This document shows, in pieces, positions 1 through 7,451 of a stretch of DNA of 33,151 nucleotides. Below the pieces are notes generated by a model. That model was not told the DNA's origin. It did not search any database and saw only the letters and a program-made list of their open reading frames with translations. The position numbers and the translations under genes are program-made. Each line of letters begins with the position of its first letter. Within the stretch, counting starts at the first letter, position 1. The DNA is from Syntrophorhabdales bacterium (GTDB lineage: Bacteria > Desulfobacterota > Syntrophorhabdia > Syntrophorhabdales > WCHB1-27): positions 1 to 33,151 of the forward strand of contig DATKNH010000146.1 in the NCBI GenBank assembly GCA_035541455.1, read 5' to 3'.

Positions 1-81
1 GCTTTCTTTATGGACGTCGATCCCCACGAAAACCTGTTTTCCTACATACGACCCTTTACCTATCTGCGCCACCATCTTCAT
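1..81 (-). CDS. IS110-family transposase, N-terminal fragment (runs off window)
   Basis: Only the first 27 codons are visible, reading from an ATG at 81 toward the window edge. A strong AGGAGG ribosome binding site lies just upstream at about 88-93. The fragment contains FVGIDVHKES. This matches the opening of IS110-type DEDD transposases, in which the Asp of GIDV is the first catalytic acidic residue of the RuvC-like fold. IS110 enzymes move a circular intermediate with the help of an element-encoded bridge RNA. No terminal inverted repeat is seen, as expected for this family. An in-frame ATG at 75 is an alternative start. The family call rests on a short stretch, so another RuvC-fold protein is possible. 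Confidence 0.68.
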   Translation of the reverse strand, partial: MKMVAQIGKGSYVGKQVFVGIDVHKES

Positions 82-382
82 TGCGAGCCTCCTTGTTTTT
101 CTTTCGAGTATAGCAATACCCGTCAGAGGGCACGCAATCTAGCATAGTATCTACAAAGGCAGAATTATCCGCCTTTGCGCCGTGTGAGGATTACCGAGGC
201 AAAGCGAGTATCTTATCAGGGTATGTTTCGGAGGTTTTTGTTCTATTCAGCAAATTCCAGTTGACTTGCGCAGGAGCTTGTTGGAGAATCAAGAAATGCA
301 GCCAATGTTATGTCACCTTGAGTCAAGTGCGCCGACGGACTTCAAAAGGCCGCATAGAACCAGATAAGAAGGAGGTGCTTAC
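82..382. other. Noncoding stretch upstream of the transposase, with a hairpin and a possible promoter
   Basis: No coding sequence is evident in these 301 bases. A perfect 7-bp hairpin (CAAAGGC 154-160, GCCTTTG 171-177) is present. On the minus strand a -10-like TATACT lies at 107-112 with a TTGCGT about 19 bases upstream, and could drive the transposase. In IS110-group elements the region before the transposase encodes the bridge RNA, so this stretch could contain the element end and that RNA. This is inference from the family. The element boundary cannot be set from one end. Confidence 0.35.
261..289 (+). promoter_or_regulatory. Candidate sigma70-type promoter for the lipoprotein gene
   Basis: TTGACT (261-266) is separated by 17 bases from GAGAAT (284-289). 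This would start transcription near 296 and give a leader of about 87 nt before the GTG at 383. The match is 5/6 for the -35 and 4/6 for the -10. It was picked by eye and is unproven. Confidence 0.35.
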
Positions 383-658
383 GTGAAGATTATTACTTTA
401 CTGCTCGCAGTTACGCTTGGCATGGTCATCGTTGCTTGTGCTTCTAGTTCTCTCCCGACCCAGGTGAGAAAAATCGGAGATAACCAATATGAAGTCTTTG
501 CCAAGAGTAGGTCGATTGGAAAGGACTCAGAGCTTGTGAGTGACTGGAATACGAAAGCCAGGGAAACTTGTGGCGGAGATTTTGATGTTATTAGTCGCAA
601 CTTCAATTCACAGACCCAAGGCTCTTCTACTATGACGGGTGTAATTTCTTGTAAGTAA
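383..658 (+). CDS. Small predicted lipoprotein, unknown function
   Basis: This 91-residue protein starts at a GTG with GGAGG at 371-375, seven bases upstream. The N-terminus (MK, then a hydrophobic run) ends in a lipobox-like I-V-A-C with the lipidated Cys at residue 19. Export and lipid anchoring in the outer or inner membrane are therefore likely. The mature part is about 70 residues and carries two more cysteines (near residues 63 and 90) that could form a disulfide. The fold is not recognised. The W..KA.E.C.G.FDVIS pattern recalls small YecR-like enterobacterial lipoproteins, but the similarity is too weak to name. It lies between the transposase and the broken Argonaute, and nothing links it to either. 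Confidence 0.72.
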   Translation: MKIITLLLAVTLGMVIVACASSSLPTQVRKIGDNQYEVFAKSRSIGKDSELVSDWNTKARETCGGDFDVISRNFNSQTQGSSTMTGVISCK

Positions 659-701
659 TCACCCCTCCGTAAAGGCTGGGTGATTAGCCCCGCCCCTTTT
701 T
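658..701 (+). terminator. Weak hairpin after the lipoprotein gene
   Basis: ATCACCC (658-664) and GGGTGAT (678-684) form a 7-bp stem that begins in the lipoprotein stop codon. A run of five T lies at 697-701. The 12-base gap between stem and T-run makes it a poor intrinsic terminator. Confidence 0.3.
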
Positions 702-767
702 CTGCTTGACTTGCACGGCGGTTTGGTGAAGAAGCAAAGTCGCGTTCAGCCGTGCGGGAGGGCACAA

Positions 768-2196
768 GTGAGCGATAGAGCATATATGCTCGCAGAACAC
801 ACGATCCTGCCTGAACCATCCTTGCTATTTGCCGATGGTCACCGGGATATACACCCGCTACGAGGCCTCACGGACGCTGGCCCTTACAGCTCCGATCTCC
901 ATTATCCAGCCTCGGTGAAAATAGCGTACTTCGCCCCTCGTGAGTCATTCTCGGCCCTGGATGGAATGATGGAATAATGTCAGAACTAAATACCACTGCT
1001 ACGCTTAAAGAGGCCACAAACTACTACCCGGTGTACAACGGTTTCGATAAGGTCTTCCGTGTTCCCATTGTAACACCGAATACAAATCTGAAATGGGAGG
1101 CACCTCCCGAGTGCCACAAGCTCGCCCAATCAAAGGACGGTCAGTCCCTCATTGCTTGCATTCTCGAGTCACTTAAGGGGCTTCTGCTTCAACGAACTTC
1201 CTTTGATGTGCTATTGATGTATCTACCGGACATCTGGAAGGACTGTTTCGAGTATGAAGGGTTTGATCTTCATGATGGAATCAAAGCAAAGCTGGCACGT
1301 TTGAGTGTGCCAATCCAGATAGTCAATGACACGTCTTTGAATCGCACATGCAGGGCAAATGTAATGTGGGGCATGAGCGTGGCGCTCTATGCAAAAGCGG
1401 GTGACATCCCTTGGAAGCTAGCCGTATTCGACAAGGACGAGGCGTGTATCGGGTTAAGTTATGCAATAAAAAAACACCCTGATGGCAATGACTACACTAC
1501 CTGTTGTAGTCAAGTCTTCGACCCTGATGGTAGCGGGTTCGAATTCGTTGCATACGATACGCGCGAATTCTCAACTGATCGAAAAGGTAATCCGTATCTC
1601 AGCTATCAAGAGATGCAATCTGTATTGTCCCGGACGCTGCTCGTCTATCAGCGTGGCCATAGCGGACGCATAGCACGCGAAATTTTCATTCACAAGACTT
1701 CCCATTTTACTGAAGAGGAAATTCAGGGAACGCTGGATGCCTTCGGAGTCAAAACCGAAATTGAAATGGTACAGGTTGTCCGTAGAAATAACTGGTACGG
1801 TGTAAAACTTAATCCCTACGTCAAAGGTAAGGTATTACGCCGACAAATTACCCGGTAGATAGAGGTTTGTACCAGCCACTCACAGAGAGTGAATGCCTGC
1901 TCTGGACACAGGGTACGGTGATGTCAGTCAATCCGATCAATCTGAATCAACCGGTTTTCAAGGAGGGAGGATTGAAACCTCTGCCTGACCCGATAATATT
2001 GCGTCGGTTTTCGGGAGATGGCGGTTGGTATGATACTTGCCTGACTATCCTTGGGTTTACGAAAGTCGACTGGAACAACAACACACTCTACAAGACACTC
2101 CCCGTCACACTCGTTTATTCTCAGGTATTCGCTGAAGTGATAAAGCAAGCGCCTGACCTAGTCAACGATGTTTACGATTGCCGTTTCTTCATGTAA
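768..2196 (+). pseudogene. Short prokaryotic Argonaute (MID-PIWI), split by two frameshifts
   Basis: Three fragments in three frames add up to one short pAgo of about 475 residues. Fragment A (768-977) starts at a GTG with GGGAGGG five bases upstream and carries ILPEPSLLF and LRGLTDAGPY, typical of the MID start. Fragment B (977-1858) has the MID segment [16 protein letters not shown] and the PIWI segments [53 protein letters not shown] and IHKTSHF. Fragment C (about 1831-2196) continues as YPVDRGL, LLWTQG, VDWNNN, LPVTLVYS and ends in RFFM. The first break is a TAATG stop/start overlap at 975-979; the second falls between about 1825 and 1840. Both look like single-base losses. IGLSY stands where active PIWI domains have IGIDV, so the catalytic Asp is absent, as in short pAgos, which bind guide and target and signal through a partner. 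No APAZ, TIR or SIR2 partner gene is adjacent. A sequencing indel could explain one or both breaks. Confidence 0.85.
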
Positions 2197-2262
2197 CCCG
2201 CAGCATTATAAATCATCACACGGTCGCACTTTCGGAATTGAGTGGCTAGGTCGCCGTCACCA

Positions 2263-2329
2263 TGCATAGCTTTATTTAAAATCTTGCATGACTTTATTTC
2301 ACGCGCCATGCATGACTTTATTTGACGCG
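2263..2329. repeat. Three short direct repeats (TGCATGACTTTATTT type)
   Basis: TGCATAGCTTTATTT (2263-2277), TGCATGACTTTATTT (2285-2299) and the same 15-mer again (2309-2323) are spaced 22 and 24 bases apart. The last two are followed by CACGCG and GACGCG. They fill the gap between the Argonaute remnant and the 3' end of the RNase P RNA gene. Their function is unknown; element ends, protein-binding iterons or decayed insertions are possible. Confidence 0.75.
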
Positions 2330-2363
2330 AACACAGAGATGATTTGCAGGCGGATGTAAAGAG

Positions 2364-2735
2364 CAGACGGGGTAGACTGTAAGCCGGGTTCTGTTGCTGA
2401 AGTGATCAGCCTGTAGCCATTTCTCTTGGACTCAGATTACTCTGAGCCTCTTGCGGCCTACCTGGGTTAAGGGACGGGCCATCCCCGCCGCAGATAACTG
2501 CAGCCCCCTTTTTGGCCTTGCGTCGGGTGGGGTTTGCAAAGCCATTCAGTCTCCTGAATGCTGGTGGGCTCTTACCCCGCCTTTTCACCCTTACCCCGCA
2601 TGAAGCGAGGCGGTATGCTTTCTGTTGTACTTTCCTTAGGGTTTCCCCCAGTCCCCGTTAGGGACCACCCTGCCCTGCGACGCCCGGACTTTCCTCAGGG
2701 ATTGCTCCCCGCGGCTACACGTCTACCCCGGCTGC
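2364..2735 (-). ncRNA. rnpB: RNase P RNA (bacterial type)
   Basis: This is the catalytic RNA that trims 5' leaders from pre-tRNAs. Read on the minus strand, the 5' part has GAGGAAAGTCCGGGC and GGGCAGGGTG, and the 3' part has ACAGAACCCGGCTTACAGTC. These are the universally conserved P4-region segments. The ends were set by the P1 helix, which pairs CAGCCGGGGTAGAC (minus strand, 2734-2721) with GTCTACCCCGTCTG (2377-2364) with one mismatch. The length of about 370 nt fits an A-type RNA. The 5' P1 strand overlaps the last codons of the upstream RNase H-like gene. No clear terminator is seen below 2364. Confidence 0.96.
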
Positions 2736-3130
2736 CGTGCAGCTGCACTTTTGGCGAGCTTGTCTGCAAGCCCGTTCTTCTCTCGGGGAATATGACGTAT
2801 CTCAAACCTTCTGAATTCGCCTATCAGACGGTGTGCTTCGTTGAGGTAGTTCTTCAGCCTGTCATTCTTCACTTTGTATAAGCCCAGGACCTGTTTTGCA
2901 ACGAGCTCAGAATCCGTATAAACGGACACGGCTTCAACGGCCATCTCACGCGCCATGCGCAGCGCGCGCACCAGGGCCTCGTATTCCGCCATGTTATTGG
3001 TCATTGTACCCAGATGTATGCTCTCCCTCCGGACTTCATTGCCGGCTTCGTCATACCCGACGATTCCGGCGCCTGACTGTCCCGGATTGCCCAGGGAAGC
3101 GCCATCCACGTAGACGGATAAATCCCTCAC
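2723..3130 (-). CDS. RNase HI family protein
   Basis: This is a predicted ribonuclease H that cuts the RNA strand of RNA-DNA hybrids in the cytoplasm. The product is 135 residues. The acidic catalytic set is visible in order: Asp in YVDGAS near the N-terminus, Glu in MAEYEAL, Asp in VYTDSEL and Asp in GLADKLA. It resembles the short archaeal/YpdQ-type RNase HI that lacks the basic protrusion. I chose the GTG at 3130 because it overlaps the stop of the upstream zinc-ribbon gene as GTGA and has AGGAAGA before it; a longer reading to 3172 is open but has no better site. The stop codon lies inside the P1 helix of the RNase P RNA gene, so the two transcripts must overlap or be processed apart. Confidence 0.88.
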   Translation of the reverse strand: MRDLSVYVDGASLGNPGQSGAGIVGYDEAGNEVRRESIHLGTMTNNMAEYEALVRALRMAREMAVEAVSVYTDSELVAKQVLGLYKVKNDRLKNYLNEAHRLIGEFRRFEIRHIPREKNGLADKLAKSAAARQPG

Positions 3131-3837
3131 TCTTCTTCCTGATAGCAAAAGATTCTGTTGCAACTGGGGCACGAGATCAGGCTGGCATTCTTGGTGACTT
3201 CGATGAAGAGTTGCGGAGGAATGTTCATGTAGCAGCCCAGACAGACACCATTCTTCACGTTGACGATCGCCAGTCCGTTTCTCTTCTCCATCAGCGTATG
3301 GTACCGCGCTTTGGCCTCTTTACTCACGTTCTTTAACAGTGCATCGCGTTGTTTTCTCAGCTCTGTCACTACAGCTTCGACAGAAGTCATCTCTTTTTCC
3401 AGTTCCTTCTTTTCAATCTCGACTTCTTTGTCCCTCTTCTTCACGTAGGCAATTGAGGCTTCATAATCCTTGCGCAGCTCCTCAATACGCTCGAGCAACA
3501 GAATGATCTCCTCCTCAGTCTTATCGTTGGCCGCCTGAGCCGCTTCGGTCTCCTTCAGTACTGCCTGATACTCCTTGTTCGTCTTTATCTCGTAAAGCTT
3601 TGACTGCACCTTTTTTATTCTTTCCTTCTCATCGTCGAGCTCCTTCTCCTTTCGCCGCCTCTCCTTGTCCAGCTCCTCAATGACCTCTTTCTCTTTGCTC
3701 AGCTTTTCCTTCGCATTCTGGAGGTCTTGCTCGATCTCAGCAATTCTTCTCGGGCCCTGTGCTCTCTTCCGTTCATGTTCAATTAACTGCGTGTCCAGTT
3801 TTTGCATCTCGCAAAGCGTACCCAATTCCTCTATCAA
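3127..3837 (-). CDS. Coiled-coil protein with C4-type zinc ribbon
   Basis: This 236-residue protein has a very long charged coiled coil (about residues 10-175, rich in E, K and R heptads). A C-terminal zinc ribbon follows, with CLGC and CPSC as the two Cys pairs. It matches the widespread zf-RING_7/CT398 family, thought to be a nucleic-acid-binding or scaffold protein, though its role is unsettled. The TTG at 3837 was chosen because AAGGAGG lies seven bases upstream (3845-3851); readings farther upstream cross the hairpin at 3861-3887. Its stop overlaps the RNase H start by four bases, so the pair is translationally coupled. This order, with rnpB downstream, suggests an RNA-metabolism unit, which is inference. 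Confidence 0.85.
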   Translation of the reverse strand: MIEELGTLCEMQKLDTQLIEHERKRAQGPRRIAEIEQDLQNAKEKLSKEKEVIEELDKERRRKEKELDDEKERIKKVQSKLYEIKTNKEYQAVLKETEAAQAANDKTEEEIILLLERIEELRKDYEASIAYVKKRDKEVEIEKKELEKEMTSVEAVVTELRKQRDALLKNVSKEAKARYHTLMEKRNGLAIVNVKNGVCLGCYMNIPPQLFIEVTKNASLISCPSCNRIFCYQEEE

Positions 3838-3860
3838 CGGCCTGCCTCCTTGAATGTAAA

Positions 3861-3887
3861 AGGGGGTGTACGGTCTGTACACCCCCT
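3861..3887 (-). terminator. Perfect 11-bp hairpin between tRNA and zinc-ribbon gene
   Basis: Arms AGGGGGTGTAC (3861-3871) and GTACACCCCCT (3877-3887) pair perfectly around a 5-base loop. On the minus strand the stem is followed by TTTTA. It most likely ends the tRNA transcript. Because it also sits about nine bases before the Shine-Dalgarno of the zinc-ribbon gene, it could act as a leaky terminator or leader hairpin for that gene. Confidence 0.75.
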
Positions 3888-3947
3888 CGTGGTAATCCTA
3901 CCTATTGCAGGAATAAATGACACTCATCCATGCCTCACTTAATTAAT

Positions 3948-4020
3948 TGGGCCCACCTGGGCTCGAACCAGGGACCTACCGGTTATGAGCCGGTGGCTCT
4001 TCCAGCTGAGCTATGGGCCC
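3948..4020 (-). tRNA. tRNA with anticodon CAT (probably elongator Met)
   Basis: The minus strand folds as a 73-nt cloverleaf. The acceptor stem is GGGCCCA/TGGGCCC with discriminator A, the D arm is GCTCAGCTGGAAGAGC, the anticodon stem-loop is CCGGCTCATAACCGG, and the T arm is CCTGGTTCGAGCCCAGG. The anticodon CAT fits elongator Met, or Ile2 if the C is modified to lysidine. The 5' end is fully paired, which argues against initiator tRNA. The 3' CCA is not encoded. Confidence 0.95.
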
Positions 4021-4032
4021 GAAGCACTCGAC

Positions 4033-4062
4033 AGTGTAACCGATGGTCCGGTCAATTGTCAA
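4033..4062 (-). promoter_or_regulatory. Sigma70-type promoter for the tRNA gene
   Basis: On the minus strand TTGACA (4062-4057) is followed after 18 bases by TACACT (4038-4033). This puts the start site about 5-7 bases before the mature tRNA 5' end at 4020. A perfect -35 box and a short leader fit a strong tRNA promoter. Confidence 0.7.
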
Positions 4063-4261
4063 GGGGCGGGCGTAGCACCATATTCGCCCACTCCGGTCAA
4101 AAAAGCTCCATTAGGTCGTTCTTACGATCACCCGTGGTTCTTGCGAAACCCACGAGATCCGTGGTGGACGTGCGACCGTACCATTTTGGCATACTTATTG
4201 CTTCCCCCAATGATGGGAATCCCTATAGTATCAAACTATCGGCATTGCGAGGAATGCCTCT

Positions 4262-5515
4262 ATGAACCAGTCCTTTATGACCAGGAATCCACTGTTAGAC
4301 AAGAGCCGGAATATCGTCGGATATGAGGTTCGATTCCGTGACATTAATGCCTTTCGGCCTGATGTCATACCGACGAAATCTCAGGGTGAGGCTCTCGCCC
4401 TTTTTCTGAAGGAAGGGGATCTTCGCCAGGTAACGGGAGAAAAGCTGGCATTAGTCAACCTTGGCCCGGACCTGGTAAATAACCACATCACTGCACTCGT
4501 TCCGAAGGAACGAGTGGTGCTTGGAATCTCCAGTGAGACTTCGCTGGAAAATGTGGTGTTGATAGAGCAGTGCAAGGTCCTTCACGAACAGGGATATCGT
4601 TTCTGCCTCAATAAATTCGCACCCGACAAGTCCTTCTCGCCATTTCTGCAAGTGGCCGAGTTTGTAGAGCTGAGCGCGACCGGGAAAGATCATGCCAGGA
4701 TGGCGGAAGACGTGAGCCTGGTCAAGAAACTACCGGCCAAACTCCTCGCTTCTGATGTAAACTCAGAGGAAGAGTACGCCATTTGCCAGGACCTGGGCTT
4801 CGACCTGTACGAAGGCCGATTCTACTATAAACAACCCGTAGCGGGTTCAAAATCCGTATCCCCGTCTCAACTGCTTCTCCTGGAGCTCTCGGCCCACCTT
4901 GCCAGAGACGAAGACGTGTACAAGGTGGAAGCCGTATTCAAGAAGAATCCGGAGCTTTCGTTCGGACTTCTCAAGTTGATTAACTCTGCCTTTTTCCGCG
5001 TGCAGCAGCGCGTTACCTCCATAAGACAGGCAATTGCTTTACTCGGCTACGGGAATCTGCAGAAATGGGTTGGATTGCTCCTCTTCACTGTTGATCATCG
5101 GGACCACACCTTCAACCCGCTTGTCGAGAAGGTCCTCACCCGCGGCCGCATGATGGAACTGCTGGCCGAGCGCGTGACGGGGAGCAAGACAGCCGCCGAT
5201 AGCGCCTTCATTGTCGGTATGCTTTCTTTCGTTGACGTGCTCTTTGGAAAACCACTTAAAGAAATCGTGGAAAAGCTGAGCCTTGCGGACGAAATTCGCG
5301 ACGCTCTTACGGAGCGGGCAGGAGTCCTGGGCACGTTGCTCGCCATCACCGAAGACCTCGATGATGAAAAGTATGAAGAGCTCAGTAACAAATGTACCTC
5401 GCTGGGCATTCGCCCCATTGATCTCCTCTCGATCGAGACAAAAGCCATGCTTGAATACCAAGCATCGCTAAATGACGATTTGCGGCGAGTCACACAGGAA
5501 AAAGAGGCCAGCTGA
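4262..5515 (+). CDS. EAL-like/HDOD signalling protein, EAL part strongly degenerate
   Basis: This 417-residue cytoplasmic protein has the YuxH-type layout: a degenerate EAL-like domain (about 1-195) and an HDOD domain (about 200-400). HDOD is clear from FKKNPELSFGLLKLINSAFF and TSIRQAIALLGYGNLQKW. The EAL half keeps only the fold signature (IVGYEVRFRD, FDLYEGRFYYKQP). GYEVRF replaces the EAL motif, LNKFAP replaces the DDFG-type loop and no K-x-D is left, so it cannot hydrolyse c-di-GMP. A binding or scaffold role is likely. The start has GAGGAA upstream. A paralogue follows 116 bases downstream on the same strand, so the pair is a tandem duplication that has diverged. Confidence 0.88.
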   Translation: MNQSFMTRNPLLDKSRNIVGYEVRFRDINAFRPDVIPTKSQGEALALFLKEGDLRQVTGEKLALVNLGPDLVNNHITALVPKERVVLGISSETSLENVVLIEQCKVLHEQGYRFCLNKFAPDKSFSPFLQVAEFVELSATGKDHARMAEDVSLVKKLPAKLLASDVNSEEEYAICQDLGFDLYEGRFYYKQPVAGSKSVSPSQLLLLELSAHLARDEDVYKVEAVFKKNPELSFGLLKLINSAFFRVQQRVTSIRQAIALLGYGNLQKWVGLLLFTVDHRDHTFNPLVEKVLTRGRMMELLAERVTGSKTAADSAFIVGMLSFVDVLFGKPLKEIVEKLSLADEIRDALTERAGVLGTLLAITEDLDDEKYEELSNKCTSLGIRPIDLLSIETKAMLEYQASLNDDLRRVTQEKEAS

Positions 5516-5631
5516 ACATTTCGGCCTATCGCAGGCGGCGGGTAATGAACGGTGTGCCGCCCCCTGGAGACGCCCTGGAGCGGGTCTTTGTGTTTACCAC
5601 CCAGGATTGACGGGACTGTGAGCAAGGCAGC

Positions 5632-6864
5632 ATGGACGTTTTTGTAGCACGACAGCCGATCTTCGACGCGCACCAGGCGGTGTACGGGTATGAGCTGCTC
5701 TACCGTTCGGGTTCCGCTAATGCGTATGAAGGAACTGACGGAAGCCAGGCTTCGCTCAGTGTAATACGTAACGCCTTTCTCATGGCAGGGCCCGAAGTAC
5801 TTACCGGTCGAAAAAAAGCCTTTATAAACTTCACCAAAGATCTGCTCGTGAGCGGCGTGGCTCTTAGTCTTCCCAACGATCGAACCGTCGTCGAAATACT
5901 GGAAGATGTGGAGCCGGACGAGCCCTCTCTTAAGGCGTGTCGTGATTTGAAGGAAGCAGGTTTCACCCTGGCACTCGACGACTACACGCTCGCCAACACC
6001 ACTCAGGACGCTTTTCTTCAGATTGCCGATATTGTCAAGGTCGACTTCAAACTTACGCCTGAACAAGATCGCGGAAAGGTTATCCAGCGCCTGTCACAGT
6101 ACTCAAAACAGTTTCTGGCTGAGAAGGTAGAAACCAGGCAGGACTTCAAGGACGCAGTCACGAAAGGTTACGCCTTATTTCAGGGATACTTCTTCAGCAA
6201 ACCGGTAATGGTTTCAGGGAAGGACATCCCCACTATCAAGCTCAATTACATGGAGATGGTACGGGAAGTAAACCGCCGGGAACTCGACTTCTTTCAGCTG
6301 GAAAAGGTGATCAAGCAGGATCCTTCCCTGTGTTACACGCTGCTTAACTACATCAACTCCGCATATTTCGGACTCCGCGAGCATATCACCTCTATCAGGC
6401 ACGCTATGGTCTTACTGGGCGAAAGTGAAGTGAGAAAATGGGCTTCCCTCGTCCTCTTCACATTCATCGGGAAGGACAAACCATCTGAAGTCATCGTCAC
6501 TTCCCTCATCAGGGCCAAAATGTGCGAGGCACTCACCCCTCACGTTGGCCTTAAGGGGGCCGAGTCAGAACTCTTTTTCGTGGGCATGTTTTCCCTGCTG
6601 GACGTTCTTATCGGTAGGCCCTTGTCTGAGATAGTCAAGTCGATGCACCTATCTGCCGAGGTGAAGAATGCCCTCCTCGGCATCAAGAACAAATACAGGG
6701 ATATTTTTGAACTGGTTATAAATTATCAGAGCGGGAATTGGGAGAAGTTCTTGAAGTCTATCAATAAGCTCTCGCTAAACCAGACAATAGTACCAAAGCT
6801 CTACCTGGAATCGGTCGAATGGGCTGACCAGATTGCGAGCCTCAAAGAGGATTCCGGGAACTGA
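5632..6864 (+). CDS. EAL-HDOD signalling protein (YuxH-like)
   Basis: This is a 410-residue paralogue of the preceding gene. It opens with FVARQPIFDAHQAVYGYELL, the standard YuxH start. The EAL half keeps more motifs than its neighbour: LALDDY (113-118), KVD (136-138) and AEKVET (163-168). The E-A-L tripeptide itself is E-L-L and the product ends in FQGYFFSKP. The HDOD half (about 200-390) has IKQDPSLCYTLLNYINSAYF and TSIRHAMVLLGESEVRKWASL. Residual c-di-GMP binding is possible; activity is doubtful. The start ATG at 5632 has AAGG nearby. In related bacteria such proteins affect motility or biofilm switching; nothing here shows the target. Confidence 0.9.
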   Translation: MDVFVARQPIFDAHQAVYGYELLYRSGSANAYEGTDGSQASLSVIRNAFLMAGPEVLTGRKKAFINFTKDLLVSGVALSLPNDRTVVEILEDVEPDEPSLKACRDLKEAGFTLALDDYTLANTTQDAFLQIADIVKVDFKLTPEQDRGKVIQRLSQYSKQFLAEKVETRQDFKDAVTKGYALFQGYFFSKPVMVSGKDIPTIKLNYMEMVREVNRRELDFFQLEKVIKQDPSLCYTLLNYINSAYFGLREHITSIRHAMVLLGESEVRKWASLVLFTFIGKDKPSEVIVTSLIRAKMCEALTPHVGLKGAESELFFVGMFSLLDVLIGRPLSEIVKSMHLSAEVKNALLGIKNKYRDIFELVINYQSGNWEKFLKSINKLSLNQTIVPKLYLESVEWADQIASLKEDSGN

Positions 6865-6895
6865 CGCCTCTTTATAATAGCCTGCCCGAAAGTGG

Positions 6896-6925
6896 TTGAT
6901 TTTTCTCATTCGCCTATGTTATAGA
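6896..6925 (+). promoter_or_regulatory. Possible promoter for the acetyltransferase gene
   Basis: TTGATT (6896-6901) is followed after 18 bases by TATAGA (6920-6925), about 70 bases before the start codon. It is only a visual match. Confidence 0.3.
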
Positions 6926-6998
6926 ATTCACAAGCAACACACAATCAACGAATATTCGCGGTACAGGAGCACCCGTACGCCCGCGATGGAGATTCATA

Positions 6999-7451
6999 AT
7001 GAGCAACTTCCTTGACAAACTCACCATCAGGATTATGAGGGACGACGACCTTGACGCAATCGTTGACATAGACACCAAGGTGCTCGGGGAACCACGACGA
7101 GATTACTGGGTGACGAAGATCATCAAGCAAGCTGATTCGCGCCCCCACGACGCATCTCTTGTAGCCGAGGTAGACGGGAAAGTGACGGGTTTCATTCTCG
7201 GCGAGGTCAGCGGGTGGGAATTCAAAGTCCCGAACAACATTGGCTGGATAGACACAATCGGTATAGATCCGGATTACCAGAATCGAGGCATAGCCAAAGA
7301 GCTGGCCAATGCGTTAGTAACCAATCTCAGGGCTCACAGTGTTGATACCATTTATACGCTTGTTAACTGGAACGATTGGGATCTTCTTCAGTTTTTCCAT
7401 GCGATGGGATTTACACGCGGGGATATGATTAATCTTGTCCTGAAAGTCTAG
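6999..7451 (+). CDS. GNAT-family N-acetyltransferase
   Basis: This 150-residue protein fits a single GNAT domain, which moves an acetyl group from acetyl-CoA to an amine. The acetyl-CoA pyrophosphate loop is the Q-N-R-G-I-A segment in [13 protein letters not shown] near residue 90, after the beta-4 strand GWIDTIGI. The C-terminal part ([20 protein letters not shown]) is the usual beta5-alpha4 pair. The substrate is unknown; RimI-like protein N-terminal or small-molecule acetylation are both possible. Its stop TAG shares the palindrome CTAG (7448-7451) with the stop of the convergent transglycosylase gene, leaving no room for a terminator between them. Confidence 0.88.
   Translation: MSNFLDKLTIRIMRDDDLDAIVDIDTKVLGEPRRDYWVTKIIKQADSRPHDASLVAEVDGKVTGFILGEVSGWEFKVPNNIGWIDTIGIDPDYQNRGIAKELANALVTNLRAHSVDTIYTLVNWNDWDLLQFFHAMGFTRGDMINLVLKV

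Noticed and set aside
317-327. CTTGAGTCAAG palindrome as a Fnr-type site
   Set aside because: The half-sites match those at hcp, but the spacing is one base instead of six, so the same dimer could not bind.
711-767. TTG start at 711 for the first Argonaute fragment
   Set aside because: No ribosome site before it; the GTG at 768 has GGGAGGG at ideal distance and gives the expected N-terminus.
2263-2329. CRISPR array
   Set aside because: Only three 15-base units with 7-9-base gaps; units are too short, spacers are absent and no cas gene is near.
2406-2881. Short open frames across 2406-2881
   Set aside because: They overlap the RNase P RNA gene and the RNase H-like end and carry no protein signature.
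3948-4020. tRNA as integration site of the accessory block
   Set aside because: No duplicate of the tRNA 3' end is seen, and conserved genes separate the tRNA from the accessory region.
5095-6066. Long open frame on the minus strand
   Set aside because: It runs antisense through both EAL-HDOD genes, has no family signature and no ribosome site; the plus-strand genes are certain.
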